Shown: positions 1 through 5,192 of the stretch, one piece after another | Position numbering within the stretch: the stretch's first letter is position 1 | How the letters are laid out: each line of letters opens with the position of its first letter | Assembly (NCBI GenBank): GCA_002842255.1 | Contig: PHCM01000056.1 | Span: 1-8,278, forward strand | Reading direction: 5' to 3' | Length of the DNA stretch: 8,278 nucleotides | Source of the DNA: Betaproteobacteria bacterium HGW-Betaproteobacteria-2 | GTDB lineage: Bacteria; Pseudomonadota; Gammaproteobacteria; Burkholderiales; Methylophilaceae | Translations under genes and position numbers: made by a program | Notes under the pieces: model-generated | What the model was told of the DNA's origin: nothing | Database searches by the model: none | Seen by the model: the letters and a program-made list of their open reading frames with translations, nothing else

Positions 1-405
1 ATCCGCTCCCGACTGCTGCCGCAGGACAAGACCGCTGCCGTCGAGGAGCTCGTCGAGCGGTTCGGCGCCGTTGCTATGGTCGGTGACGGGGTCAACGATG
101 CTCCCGCGCTCGCAGCGGCAGACATCGGGATCGCGATGGGGGCCGCCGGCTCGGACACGGCACTCGAGACCGCCGATGTCGCACTCATGACCGACGACCT
201 CGACGCGATCGTCCGGTTCGTCCGGCTGGGAAGGGCGACCGTCGCGAACATCCGCCAGAACGTGTTCGTCTCGATCGCGGTGAAGCTCGTCGTCCTGATC
301 GCGGCGATGGCCGGTTACGCGACGCTGTGGATGGCGGTCTTCGCCGACACGGGAGTCGCGCTGCTCGTCATCCTCAACGGTCTTCGCCTGCTGCGATTCC
401 GCTAG
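1..405 (+). CDS. Zn2+/Cd2+/Pb2+-type P1B ATPase, C-terminal 134 residues (5' end outside window)
   Basis: This is the 3' end of a heavy-metal-exporting P-type ATPase, an inner-membrane pump that uses ATP to expel divalent metals. Reading is open from base 1. The hinge motif GDGVNDAP (visible residues 28-35) closes the P domain and is preceded by the LLPQDK segment typical of the family. Two closing membrane helices follow, at about residues 88-105 and 107-126. Lys95 in the first and Asp116 in the second are 21 residues apart, matching the Lys693/Asp714 pair of E. coli ZntA that defines the Zn/Cd/Pb (P1B-2) group. The protein ends in LRLLRFR and a TAG at 403-405. The DKTGT phosphorylation site and any metal-binding N-terminus are outside the window. 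GC content is clearly higher than in the genes after base 650, and the gene is probably from a different, actinobacterium-like organism. Family call is firm; taxon is inferred. Confidence 0.93.
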   Translation: MRSRLLPQDKTAAVEELVERFGAVAMVGDGVNDAPALAAADIGIAMGAAGSDTALETADVALMTDDLDAIVRFVRLGRATVANIRQNVFVSIAVKLVVLIAAMAGYATLWMAVFADTGVALLVILNGLRLLRFR

Positions 406-626
406 ATACCTTCCGCGCGATCGGACGGCGGCAGGACCTCGTTGAGGCTGCCGGTTCGGTAGCCGTCGAGATCCTGCGTGACGAAGGTGAACCCGGCATC
501 ACGGACGATGCGCGCGATTCGTTCGCGCTGCGCCCACGCGGCATCCATGCTCTCCGGTGCGACTTCCAACCGTGCGACTTCGCCATGTGAACGCACCCGG
601 AACTGACCCAGTGACAGCTGCCTGAG
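402..626 (-). CDS. larE: LarE (ATP-dependent sacrificial sulfur transferase), C-terminal fragment
   Basis: LarE makes the nickel-pincer cofactor of lactate racemase by donating sulfur to pyridinium bis-carboxylate mononucleotide. Only the last ~74 residues are here. The conserved C-terminal pattern is clear: [16 protein letters not shown], then a helix with RERI, then [21 protein letters not shown], which matches the family ending (HGD/E-ARxEV ... DLxGYRxGSxNEVL). The PP-loop SGGxDS ATP-binding domain and the sacrificial cysteine region are absent, because the reading frame upstream becomes an unrelated lipoprotein. The fragment ends at a TAG complementary to 402-404 and overlaps the stop of the convergent ATPase by four bases, so these two tails look like genuine neighbours in their source genome. 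As it stands the fragment cannot be functional. The 5' boundary is approximate, within the join at 615-645. Confidence 0.8.
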   Translation of the reverse strand, partial: LRQLSLGQFRVRSHGEVARLEVAPESMDAAWAQRERIARIVRDAGFTFVTQDLDGYRTGSLNEVLPPSDRAEGI

Positions 627-645
627 GCCCTCCTCGGCAGCGGCA
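615..645. other. Left chimeric join: larE fragment fused in frame to slyB-like gene
   Basis: The minus-strand open frame from 932 to 402 starts as a SlyB-type glycine-zipper lipoprotein and, after the residues AAAEEGL (about 644-624), continues as the C-terminus of LarE. No natural protein family has this arrangement to my knowledge. Base composition and apparent taxonomy change at the same place. The exact breakpoint cannot be fixed by eye because GAGGAGGGCCTC could belong to either side, which suggests a short shared sequence at the join. A real recombination is possible but less likely than a chimeric molecule or misassembly. Confidence 0.75.
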
Positions 646-932
646 CCAGCCAAGCCGCCGACCACAGCGCCGACCACGGCTGCAGCTGCCGAGCCACGGC
701 CATGCCCTACTGTGCTGCCGGCGATGCCACCGACTGCGCCACCGGCAACTGTGCCGATCGGCGTCTTGGTACCTTCGATTCTGACCGTGCGTACGCTTTC
801 GACAACGCCCATGCGTACGGTTTGTGTCTTGCGAGCTTCATCACGGCTGTAAACGCTACCGGATTGAGAGCTGGCGCAGGCAGCGAGGAAGACTGACAGT
901 GTCAGCAGAATGAGTAAACGACTTATTTGCAT
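627..932 (-). CDS. SlyB-like outer-membrane lipoprotein (glycine zipper), N-terminal ~102 residues, truncated
   Basis: A small outer-membrane lipoprotein of the SlyB/Pcp type. The start at 932 is chosen because AGGAG (complement of 940-944) sits seven bases upstream and a signal peptide begins there; the longer open frame reaching upstream overlaps the kinase gene and is not credible. Residues 1-18 form a hydrophobic signal, and LAAC with Cys19 is a clear lipobox for lipidation. After a polar linker, residues about 60-98 are a Gly/Ala-rich glycine zipper with repeated GxxxG-like spacing (AGGAVGGIAG, VVGAVVGGLAG), expected to form a membrane hairpin. The usual SlyB C-terminus (a β-strand region, full length about 150-160) is missing and replaced by the LarE tail. 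It lies 29 bp downstream of the kinase gene on the same strand and has no obvious promoter of its own in that gap, so it is probably co-transcribed. SlyB-family proteins help maintain envelope integrity; the exact role here is unknown. Confidence 0.85.
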
Positions 933-961
933 GATGAGACTCCTGTTAAAGGAAACGCTGT

Positions 962-1903
962 TTAATCCAGGCTGATCTTTTCGTTGAATGCCTTTTCGTA
1001 ACGGGCTTCGATTTCCTGACGACTGGGCTGATGGTTCTGGCCGCCGCGGCTGCCGATCTTGATGGCGCCCATGACGGCAGCCAGCTTGCCGCTTTGCAAC
1101 CAATCCCAACCTCTGGAAATCCCGTACAGAAGGCCGGCGCGGTAGGCATCGCCGCAGCCGGTCGGATCGACCAGTGCATCTGCTGTAACGCACGGCACCT
1201 CGATACGTTGACCGTCAGCATAAATGGTCGAGCCCTTGGCGCCTTGGGTGACGATCAGCGCTGTCACTTTGGCAGCCAATGCTTCAAGCGTTAGAAGGGT
1301 CTTTTCCTGCATTAGTTGCGCTTCATAGTCGTTGACGGCGAGATAGTCGGCTTTTTCGATGAAACCCAGCAGCTCATCACCTGAGAACATCGGCAGCCCC
1401 TGACCCGGATCGAACAGGAAGGGGATACCAGCCTCCACGCATTCGCGGGCATGCTGGAACATGCCGTCGCGGCCATCCGGCGCGATGATGGCCAGTGAAA
1501 CATCCATGGCGTCCTTGACGCTGTTGAGATGAGACTGCTGCATCGCACCCGGATGGAAGGCGGTAATCTGGTTGTCGTCGAGGTCGGTGGTGATGAAGGC
1601 CTGTGCCGTGTAGCTGTCATCAATCACCTTGATATGACGGTCGCTGATGTCGTTCTGCGCCAGCCATTGCGTGTAGGTTGCAAAATCGTTGCCGGCTGTC
1701 GCCATGATCAGCGGTTTGCCGTTGAGCAGGCGCAGGTTGTAGGCGATATTACCGGCAGTGCCGCCGAATTCGCGTCGCATTTCCGGCACGAAGAAGCAGA
1801 CGTTCAGTATGTGCAGTTTTTCCGGAAGCAGGTGGTTCTTGAATTGGTCCTGGAACACCATGATGGTGTCGAAGGCGAGGGAGCCGCAGATAAGAGTGTT
1901 CAT
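962..1903 (-). CDS. PfkB-family sugar/nucleoside kinase (ribokinase/adenosine kinase-like)
   Basis: A cytoplasmic ATP-dependent kinase of 313 residues, a normal length for the PfkB (ribokinase) superfamily. The start MNTLICGSLAFD at 1903 is preferred because it opens directly with the first Rossmann strand and GSLAFD substrate loop; an upstream in-frame ATG would add 19 unrelated residues overlapping the promoter. Visible motifs are FGGTAGNIAYN (47-57, substrate-binding lid region), NDYE (191-194, the NxxE Mg/phosphate motif), TQGAKGS (219-225), and the signature DPTGCGDAYRAGLL (246-259) with catalytic base Asp252. The anion-hole motif carries Cys where most relatives have Ala (GCGD versus GAGD). 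Substrate cannot be read from sequence: betaproteobacterial relatives are annotated variously as adenosine kinase or carbohydrate kinase. No strong Shine-Dalgarno sequence is seen. A candidate promoter lies just upstream, and slyB follows after 29 bp. Confidence 0.92.
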   Translation of the reverse strand: MNTLICGSLAFDTIMVFQDQFKNHLLPEKLHILNVCFFVPEMRREFGGTAGNIAYNLRLLNGKPLIMATAGNDFATYTQWLAQNDISDRHIKVIDDSYTAQAFITTDLDDNQITAFHPGAMQQSHLNSVKDAMDVSLAIIAPDGRDGMFQHARECVEAGIPFLFDPGQGLPMFSGDELLGFIEKADYLAVNDYEAQLMQEKTLLTLEALAAKVTALIVTQGAKGSTIYADGQRIEVPCVTADALVDPTGCGDAYRAGLLYGISRGWDWLQSGKLAAVMGAIKIGSRGGQNHQPSRQEIEARYEKAFNEKISLD

Positions 1904-1919
1904 GTAATGATGCTTGCAA

Positions 1920-1970
1920 AAGTAAAACGGCATTATCCGTAGCCGTCTTGCCGGAAGCAAGTAAAACGGC
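1920..1970. repeat. Two 12-bp direct repeats bracketing the kinase promoter
   Basis: AAGTAAAACGGC occurs exactly twice, at 1920-1931 and 1959-1970, 39 bp apart, in the short gap between the TetR gene and the kinase gene. On the transcribed (minus) strand the units read GCCGTTTTACTT. One copy overlaps the upstream side of the candidate -35 box and the other lies at the expected transcription start, a layout that would suit a repressor binding both sites. GCCGT at 1942-1946 can also pair with ACGGC at 1966-1970 in a loose hairpin, but no T-run follows, so it is not a terminator. The regulatory role is inferred. Confidence 0.5.
1932..1960 (-). promoter_or_regulatory. Candidate sigma-70 promoter for kinase-slyB
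   Basis: On the minus strand TTGCTT (complement of 1955-1960) is followed by exactly 17 bases and GATAAT (complement of 1932-1937). The -10 box matches five of six consensus positions and the -35 box only three. The predicted start near 1925 gives a leader of about 22 bases for the kinase. The direct repeats at 1920-1931 and 1959-1970 bracket it. Confidence 0.4.
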
Positions 1971-1975
1971 GGAAA

Positions 1976-2539
1976 TCAGGACTTCAGTGCGTCGTCGATC
2001 AGAAGTTTTGCCGCCTTTTTGGCGTATTTGATGCTGCCGGAGCCACGTCGCATATGTTCCGCTTGCATGGCGCCTTCTATCAACAGGGAAAGTTGCAGCG
2101 AAAGGCCCTCATGGTCGGCGACGCCGGCATCTTTTGCCAGCAGTGACAGATAGGCGCGAAACGCCTCGGACTGCTCGGCCGAGAGGCGATGGATGGCGTT
2201 GGATTCTTCCGGAAATTCGGCCGAAGCCTTGAGAAATGCCATGCCCTGATAGTCGGGGGAATTGACCCATTCCTCGAGAAAATCAAACAGCTTCTGCAGT
2301 TTTTCTGAGGGCTTCTTGCTGTGATTGCTGAGTTTGTCGCTGAGCCATGCCTGAAAGTCCTGATGGCCTTTCTTCAACACTTCGATAATCAAAATTTCTT
2401 TTGAGGTGAAGTGCTTGTACAGCGTCATTTTGGTCGTGCCTGCGACGGCGACGATGGTGTCGACACCGGTGGAGTTGATGCCGCGCGTATGAAACAGATC
2501 GGACGCGACATGCAGGATTTTTTGTTTAAGCAATGACAT
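1976..2539 (-). CDS. TetR-family transcriptional regulator
   Basis: A 187-residue one-component repressor-type regulator, a typical length for the family. Residues about 8-52 form the TetR DNA-binding domain: ILHVASDLFHTRG (helix 1), GVDTIVAVAGTTKMTLYKHF (helix-turn-helix) and TSKEILIIEVL (helix 4). The rest is a helical ligand/dimerisation domain with a hydrophobic core and no recognisable ligand signature. The start MSLLKQKIL at 2539 is preferred; the open frame continues 31 residues upstream, but that part covers the promoter and is not TetR-like. There is no good Shine-Dalgarno sequence. The gene is divergent from the exported SRPBCC protein, the usual layout for a TetR regulator controlling its neighbour and itself, so that gene is a plausible target. 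The kinase downstream (72-bp gap) has its own candidate promoter. The effector is unknown. Confidence 0.9.
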   Translation of the reverse strand: MSLLKQKILHVASDLFHTRGINSTGVDTIVAVAGTTKMTLYKHFTSKEILIIEVLKKGHQDFQAWLSDKLSNHSKKPSEKLQKLFDFLEEWVNSPDYQGMAFLKASAEFPEESNAIHRLSAEQSEAFRAYLSLLAKDAGVADHEGLSLQLSLLIEGAMQAEHMRRGSGSIKYAKKAAKLLIDDALKS

Positions 2540-2568
2540 GTGGAAAGTGTAGCGGAACTGCAGTAAAA

Positions 2569-2596
2569 AATATACAGGATGGTATAGATATGTTAA
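2569..2596 (-). promoter_or_regulatory. Candidate sigma-70 promoter for the TetR gene
   Basis: On the minus strand TTAACA (complement of 2591-2596) and TATATT (complement of 2569-2574) are separated by 16 bases. Each box matches five of six consensus positions. The predicted start near 2562 gives a leader of about 22 bases. The region is distinctly AT-rich compared with the genes on either side. Confidence 0.5.
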
Positions 2597-2673
2597 ATGC
2601 TGATGCGAAATGGAATAAAGGCATTGATACATTCAGGGTTTTATGGACGCGACTATTCATGTAGATTACTGCT

Positions 2674-2690
2674 GCCTGATATTTTCAGGC
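2674..2690. promoter_or_regulatory. Inverted repeat GCCTGA-N5-TCAGGC, candidate operator upstream of the SRPBCC gene
   Basis: Perfect six-base arms at 2674-2679 and 2685-2690 surround a five-base centre, 31 bp upstream of the SRPBCC start codon. A weak extended -10-like string TGATATTTT (2677-2685) lies inside the palindrome, so a protein bound here would cover it. The divergent TetR regulator is the natural candidate to bind. A small hairpin in the leader RNA is an alternative; the following TTCTGTT is too weak for a terminator. Confidence 0.35.
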
Positions 2691-2721
2691 TTCTGTTAAT
2701 CCAACCATAAAGAGGTATTAG

Positions 2722-3237
2722 ATGAATAGATTGTTTGCAGCAATGTTGTTGTCTGTCCTGCCCATGATGGCCTCTGCCGCCATTGACGAAACCATCCGCC
2801 TGAAGGAGTCAGTCGAGATCAATGCTCCGGCAGACAAGGTCTGGAGCATCGTCGGTAATTACGGCGATATGAGCTGGCATCCTGCCATTGCCAAGACCGA
2901 AGTTACTGGCGGCAAGGCAGATGAAGTGGGAGCGACTCGTGTGCTGACGTTCAAGGATGGCGGTGGCGTCAATGAAACGCTGACTGGCTATGATGCCGAA
3001 CGTATGCTGATGAAATATGAGATTACTGAAGGTAGCTTGCCAGTACGTGATTATGGCGCCAACATTCGCGTGGAGTCCGCAGGTGATGGCAAGAGCGTTG
3101 TGACTTGGCGCGCCATGTTCTTCCGCAAGGATCCCACCAGCCCTGGTGCGCCTGGGCAAGATGACGCTGCTGCCAGAACAGCAATTGAAGGCGTGTTGAA
3201 GTCCGGACTTGCGAACCTGAAGAAGGTTGCCGAGTAA
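2722..3237 (+). CDS. Exported SRPBCC-family protein, MxaD-like
   Basis: A 171-residue periplasmic protein. Residues 1-19 form a signal peptide (hydrophobic MLLSVLPMM, then ASA with cleavage before Ala20 or Ile21). The mature part is one SRPBCC/START-like domain: the opening strand VEINAPADKVWSIVGNYGDMSWHP (31-54), a helix-grip middle, VRDYGANIRVES, SVVTWRAMFFRK, and a closing helix SGLANLKKVAE. The pattern WHPAIAKTE, GQDDAAA and a final GLANLKKV strongly recalls MxaD, a periplasmic protein of methylotroph methanol oxidation clusters, but no mxa gene is nearby and relatives occur in non-methylotrophs. AGAGG at 2711-2715 lies six bases before the ATG and fixes the start. It is divergent from the TetR gene, probably its target, and ends at a strong terminator. 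No catalytic residues can be assigned; lipid or hydrophobic ligand binding is the family expectation. Confidence 0.85.
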   Translation: MNRLFAAMLLSVLPMMASAAIDETIRLKESVEINAPADKVWSIVGNYGDMSWHPAIAKTEVTGGKADEVGATRVLTFKDGGGVNETLTGYDAERMLMKYEITEGSLPVRDYGANIRVESAGDGKSVVTWRAMFFRKDPTSPGAPGQDDAAARTAIEGVLKSGLANLKKVAE

Positions 3238-3259
3238 TGCCAAGGCATGAAAGGTATTG

Positions 3260-3285
3260 AAAAAGGCGCTAAGGCGCCTTTTTTT
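3260..3285. terminator. Bidirectional Rho-independent terminator
   Basis: GGCGC (3265-3269), loop TAAG, GCGCC (3274-3278), flanked by AAAAA on the left and seven T on the right, so the stem can extend through A-T pairs. On the plus strand it ends the SRPBCC gene, whose stop is 23 bases upstream. On the minus strand the complementary U-run serves the convergent tlpA-hemJ operon. Confidence 0.93.
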
Positions 3286-3311
3286 ATTGTCTTCGATATG
3301 GGTTGGGTGTT

Positions 3312-4025
3312 TCAGCTGACGCTGTTCTTCATCAACATCGGCGTGTAATCGCAGCGTACGGTTTGCATCAGCCTGTTGGCGACTTCCTGCTCCTTGAAGT
3401 CGCTGGTGATTTCACCATACACCACAGTTCTGAGGTAAATGCCGCGATCGGCCTCTGCCATCATCAGGGCTTCTGGAAATACACATCGACCCTGTCGCAT
3501 TTTTTCCCGGCTGGAGATCATTTCGGAAAGTCGTTTGGGATTGTATATCGGCTCGCTGATCTGGAGCGTGCCGGCGCTTTCGGAACTGGCTATCTGTAAT
3601 TCACTGGTTGTTTCCGGTATTAGTGTATTGCTGAGCATCATGCTGCTAACGCCAAACATCAGCAATACGCTGGCCGCCATTGCATAAACATGGCTGTTGC
3701 GGCTGAAGCGGTTTTTGCGCTGCGCAGCGATCAATGCTTTTGCTGCAATCCTGGCATGCTGGAGTGCCTGACTTTCTGGCTGGGCAAGCTGTTTCCGTTT
3801 TGCATCCGTCACCATGAAGATCAGTTGCCGGGCAAATGCATCAGGCTGGTGGATTTTCCAGGATTTGGCCAACTGCGTAAGATATTGCAGGATGACTTGC
3901 TGCTCGGTTTGTTGCAGTTCTGCATCCGGTATCCGGCTGAGAACCTCGAATACATTGTCAAGTTGTTCGTTCGGCGCCTTGCCGGAACTTTGCAATTGCT
4001 TGATCAGTGGATGGATATCATTCAT
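3312..4025 (-). CDS. Membrane-anchored protein of unknown function, last gene of the tlpA-hemJ operon
   Basis: I do not recognise this 237-residue protein. Residues 1-108 are hydrophilic, largely helical and Gln/Lys-rich, predicted cytoplasmic, with a basic stretch AAQRKNRFSRN just before a single membrane helix at about 113-132 (VYAMAASVLLMFGVSSMML). The positive-inside rule puts residues 133-237 in the periplasm. That part has only two cysteines, Cys181 and Cys225, which could form a disulfide. The layout of cytoplasmic helical domain, one helix and small periplasmic domain resembles anti-sigma or envelope-sensing proteins in topology only; no anti-sigma motif is visible. The start is 11 bp after the hemJ stop, so the genes are translationally close; upstream GAGA gives a weak ribosome site. 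The operon ends at the terminator at 3260-3285. Real gene: good length, clean context, sensible composition. Confidence 0.8.
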   Translation of the reverse strand: MNDIHPLIKQLQSSGKAPNEQLDNVFEVLSRIPDAELQQTEQQVILQYLTQLAKSWKIHQPDAFARQLIFMVTDAKRKQLAQPESQALQHARIAAKALIAAQRKNRFSRNSHVYAMAASVLLMFGVSSMMLSNTLIPETTSELQIASSESAGTLQISEPIYNPKRLSEMISSREKMRQGRCVFPEALMMAEADRGIYLRTVVYGEITSDFKEQEVANRLMQTVRCDYTPMLMKNSVS

Positions 4026-4036
4026 CGCTTGAATCT

Positions 4037-4447
4037 CTAGAAAGGTTTCAGCACTGCAAGCAGTACGATGGCAAACAGAACGAGCACCGGGATCTCATTG
4101 AACCAGCGGTAGAACACGTGACTGTAGCGATTGCGGTCGGCGGCGAACTCGCGTACCAGCCAGCCGCAATAAAGATGATAGGCGACCAGCACCAGCACCA
4201 GCGCCGTTTTCAGGTGCAGCCAGCCGCCGCTGAAGCCATAACCGAACCAGAGCCAGAAGCCGAAAATGAGTGCAAGTACGCCCAAGGGCGTCATGAAGCG
4301 ATAAAGTTTGCGCTCCATGAGCTTTAGCTGATCCTGTGTGGCGTGATCCGTGACCATGGCGTGGTTGACAAAAAGGCGCGGCAGATAGAACAGCCCGGCG
4401 AACCAGGAGACGACAAAGATGATGTGCAGCGACTTGATCCAGAGCAT
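4037..4447 (-). CDS. hemJ: HemJ, protoporphyrinogen IX oxidase (UPF0093 family)
   Basis: An inner-membrane enzyme of 136 residues that oxidises protoporphyrinogen IX to protoporphyrin IX, the penultimate step of heme synthesis, in bacteria lacking HemG or HemY. The family pattern is complete: KSLHIIFVVSWFAGLFYLPR at the N-terminus with the conserved His8 (a proposed heme ligand), WLHLKTALVLVLVAYH (76-91), and RWFNEIPVLVLFAIVLLAVLKPF at the end. Four membrane segments are visible at about 5-27, 51-70, 79-98 and 117-134. Length is normal for HemJ. It sits 24 bp after the TlpA-like gene and 11 bp before the unknown membrane protein, on one strand, so a three-gene operon is likely. Confidence 0.95.
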   Translation of the reverse strand: MLWIKSLHIIFVVSWFAGLFYLPRLFVNHAMVTDHATQDQLKLMERKLYRFMTPLGVLALIFGFWLWFGYGFSGGWLHLKTALVLVLVAYHLYCGWLVREFAADRNRYSHVFYRWFNEIPVLVLFAIVLLAVLKPF

Positions 4448-4471
4448 GTGCAGTTCCCGAGGTTTCTCTAA

Positions 4472-4987
4472 TCAGGAGCCGATGGCAAGTTGATTGTTGA
4501 GCAGGGTGTGCAGGGCGGCGAAATCCAGCTCGCCGATGATGCGGCGAATCACCTTGCCCTCTTTGTCCAGGATGAAGGCCGTCGGCGTCACGCGGACGTC
4601 GTTGAAGCTGGCGGCGATCTCGCCGTAGCTGTCATGCACGACCGGGAAAGGCAACGCGTTCTTTTCCGTGTAGTTCAGCACATGGTTGGGCGGATCGTAG
4701 GACATGGCGACAGCGATCAGCTCGAAGCCCTTGTCCTTGTAGTCGTTGTAGGTTTTGATCAGATCCGGCATCTCCTTGATGCAGCCGGGGCAATCCGTTG
4801 CCCAGAAATTGATCAGCACGACCTTGCCTTGCAGTTCGGATAGCTTGATCTGCTGTCCGGAAATCGTCGTGAAGGTCATTTCCGGCGCCTGATCCTTGCT
4901 GTTGATCGATAACAGCCAGAAACCGAGCAGCGCAATGAGCACTGCCGGAATCAGATAGCGGCGGATATGTTTGAAAATCGATGTCAT
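4472..4987 (-). CDS. TlpA/ResA-like membrane-anchored thioredoxin-fold protein
   Basis: A 171-residue thiol-disulfide oxidoreductase held in the inner membrane by an N-terminal anchor (about 11-27) and facing the periplasm. The thioredoxin domain starts near residue 33 (APEMTFTTISGQQIKLSELQGK) and has the AhpC/TSA-Redoxin form of the TlpA family. The active site is Cys66-Pro-Gly-Cys69 in WATDCPGCIKEMP, with the cis-proline in VTPT (Pro135). A typical ResA/TlpA/CcmG ancestor has WCEPC; the CPGC dipeptide here is less usual. Partners are unknown; likely jobs are reducing cytochrome c apoproteins or copper-site proteins. It is the first gene of an operon with hemJ, so a link to heme-protein maturation is a reasonable inference. 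No good Shine-Dalgarno sequence precedes the ATG at 4987. A candidate promoter and tandem repeats lie upstream. Confidence 0.92.
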   Translation of the reverse strand: MTSIFKHIRRYLIPAVLIALLGFWLLSINSKDQAPEMTFTTISGQQIKLSELQGKVVLINFWATDCPGCIKEMPDLIKTYNDYKDKGFELIAVAMSYDPPNHVLNYTEKNALPFPVVHDSYGEIAASFNDVRVTPTAFILDKEGKVIRRIIGELDFAALHTLLNNQLAIGS

Positions 4988-5042
4988 GGTCTGATTGAAT
5001 TCATGCTTTCTTCAAGGTTGTGGAATTGTGGTGGTTTTCATC

Positions 5043-5094
5043 GGACTTGTCACTTGGATTCGTCACTCGGATTCGTCAGCCGGATTTGCCATCA
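5043..5094. repeat. Four imperfect 13-bp tandem repeats
   Basis: Copies at 5043-5055, 5056-5068, 5069-5081 and 5082-5094 read GGACTTGTCACTT, GGATTCGTCACTC, GGATTCGTCAGCC and GGATTTGCCATCA. The middle two are identical at 11 of 13 positions. They lie in the divergent intergenic region between the TlpA-like gene and the large oxidoreductase, just downstream of the candidate tlpA promoter, so on the minus strand they would be transcribed as a leader with repeated TGACGAATCC. They are too degenerate and too few for a CRISPR array. They may be recent slippage duplication or a multi-site regulator target. Confidence 0.65.
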
Positions 5095-5104
5095 TATTCA
5101 TCTG

Positions 5105-5132
5105 ATTATCGCCTTAATAACCCTACTGCCAA
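5105..5132 (-). promoter_or_regulatory. Candidate sigma-70 promoter for the tlpA-hemJ operon
   Basis: On the minus strand TTGGCA (complement of 5127-5132) and GATAAT (complement of 5105-5110) are 16 bases apart, each matching five of six consensus positions. The predicted start near 5098 would give an unusually long leader of about 110 bases containing all four 13-bp repeats. Confidence 0.5.
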
Positions 5133-5156
5133 CCGCTCATTGCTTGAGTTTTCGCA

Positions 5157-5165
5157 TGATATAAT
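5157..5165 (+). promoter_or_regulatory. Extended -10 promoter for the DUF3683 oxidoreductase gene
   Basis: TGATATAAT is a perfect extended -10 element (TGn plus TATAAT at 5160-5165). No good -35 box is present at 16-18 bp, which extended -10 promoters tolerate. The predicted start near 5172 gives a leader of about 21 bases without a Shine-Dalgarno sequence. Confidence 0.6.
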
Positions 5166-5192
5166 TCGGCTTTAATTCACCATACCCTGCAT

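Noticed and set aside
933..1193. N-terminal extension of the lipoprotein frame up to 1193
   Set aside because: It overlaps the end of the kinase gene out of frame. The AGGAG site and signal peptide place the start at 932.
5043..5094. Tandem repeats as a CRISPR array or plasmid iterons
   Set aside because: The units are contiguous without spacers, short and degenerate, with no cas or replication initiator gene nearby.
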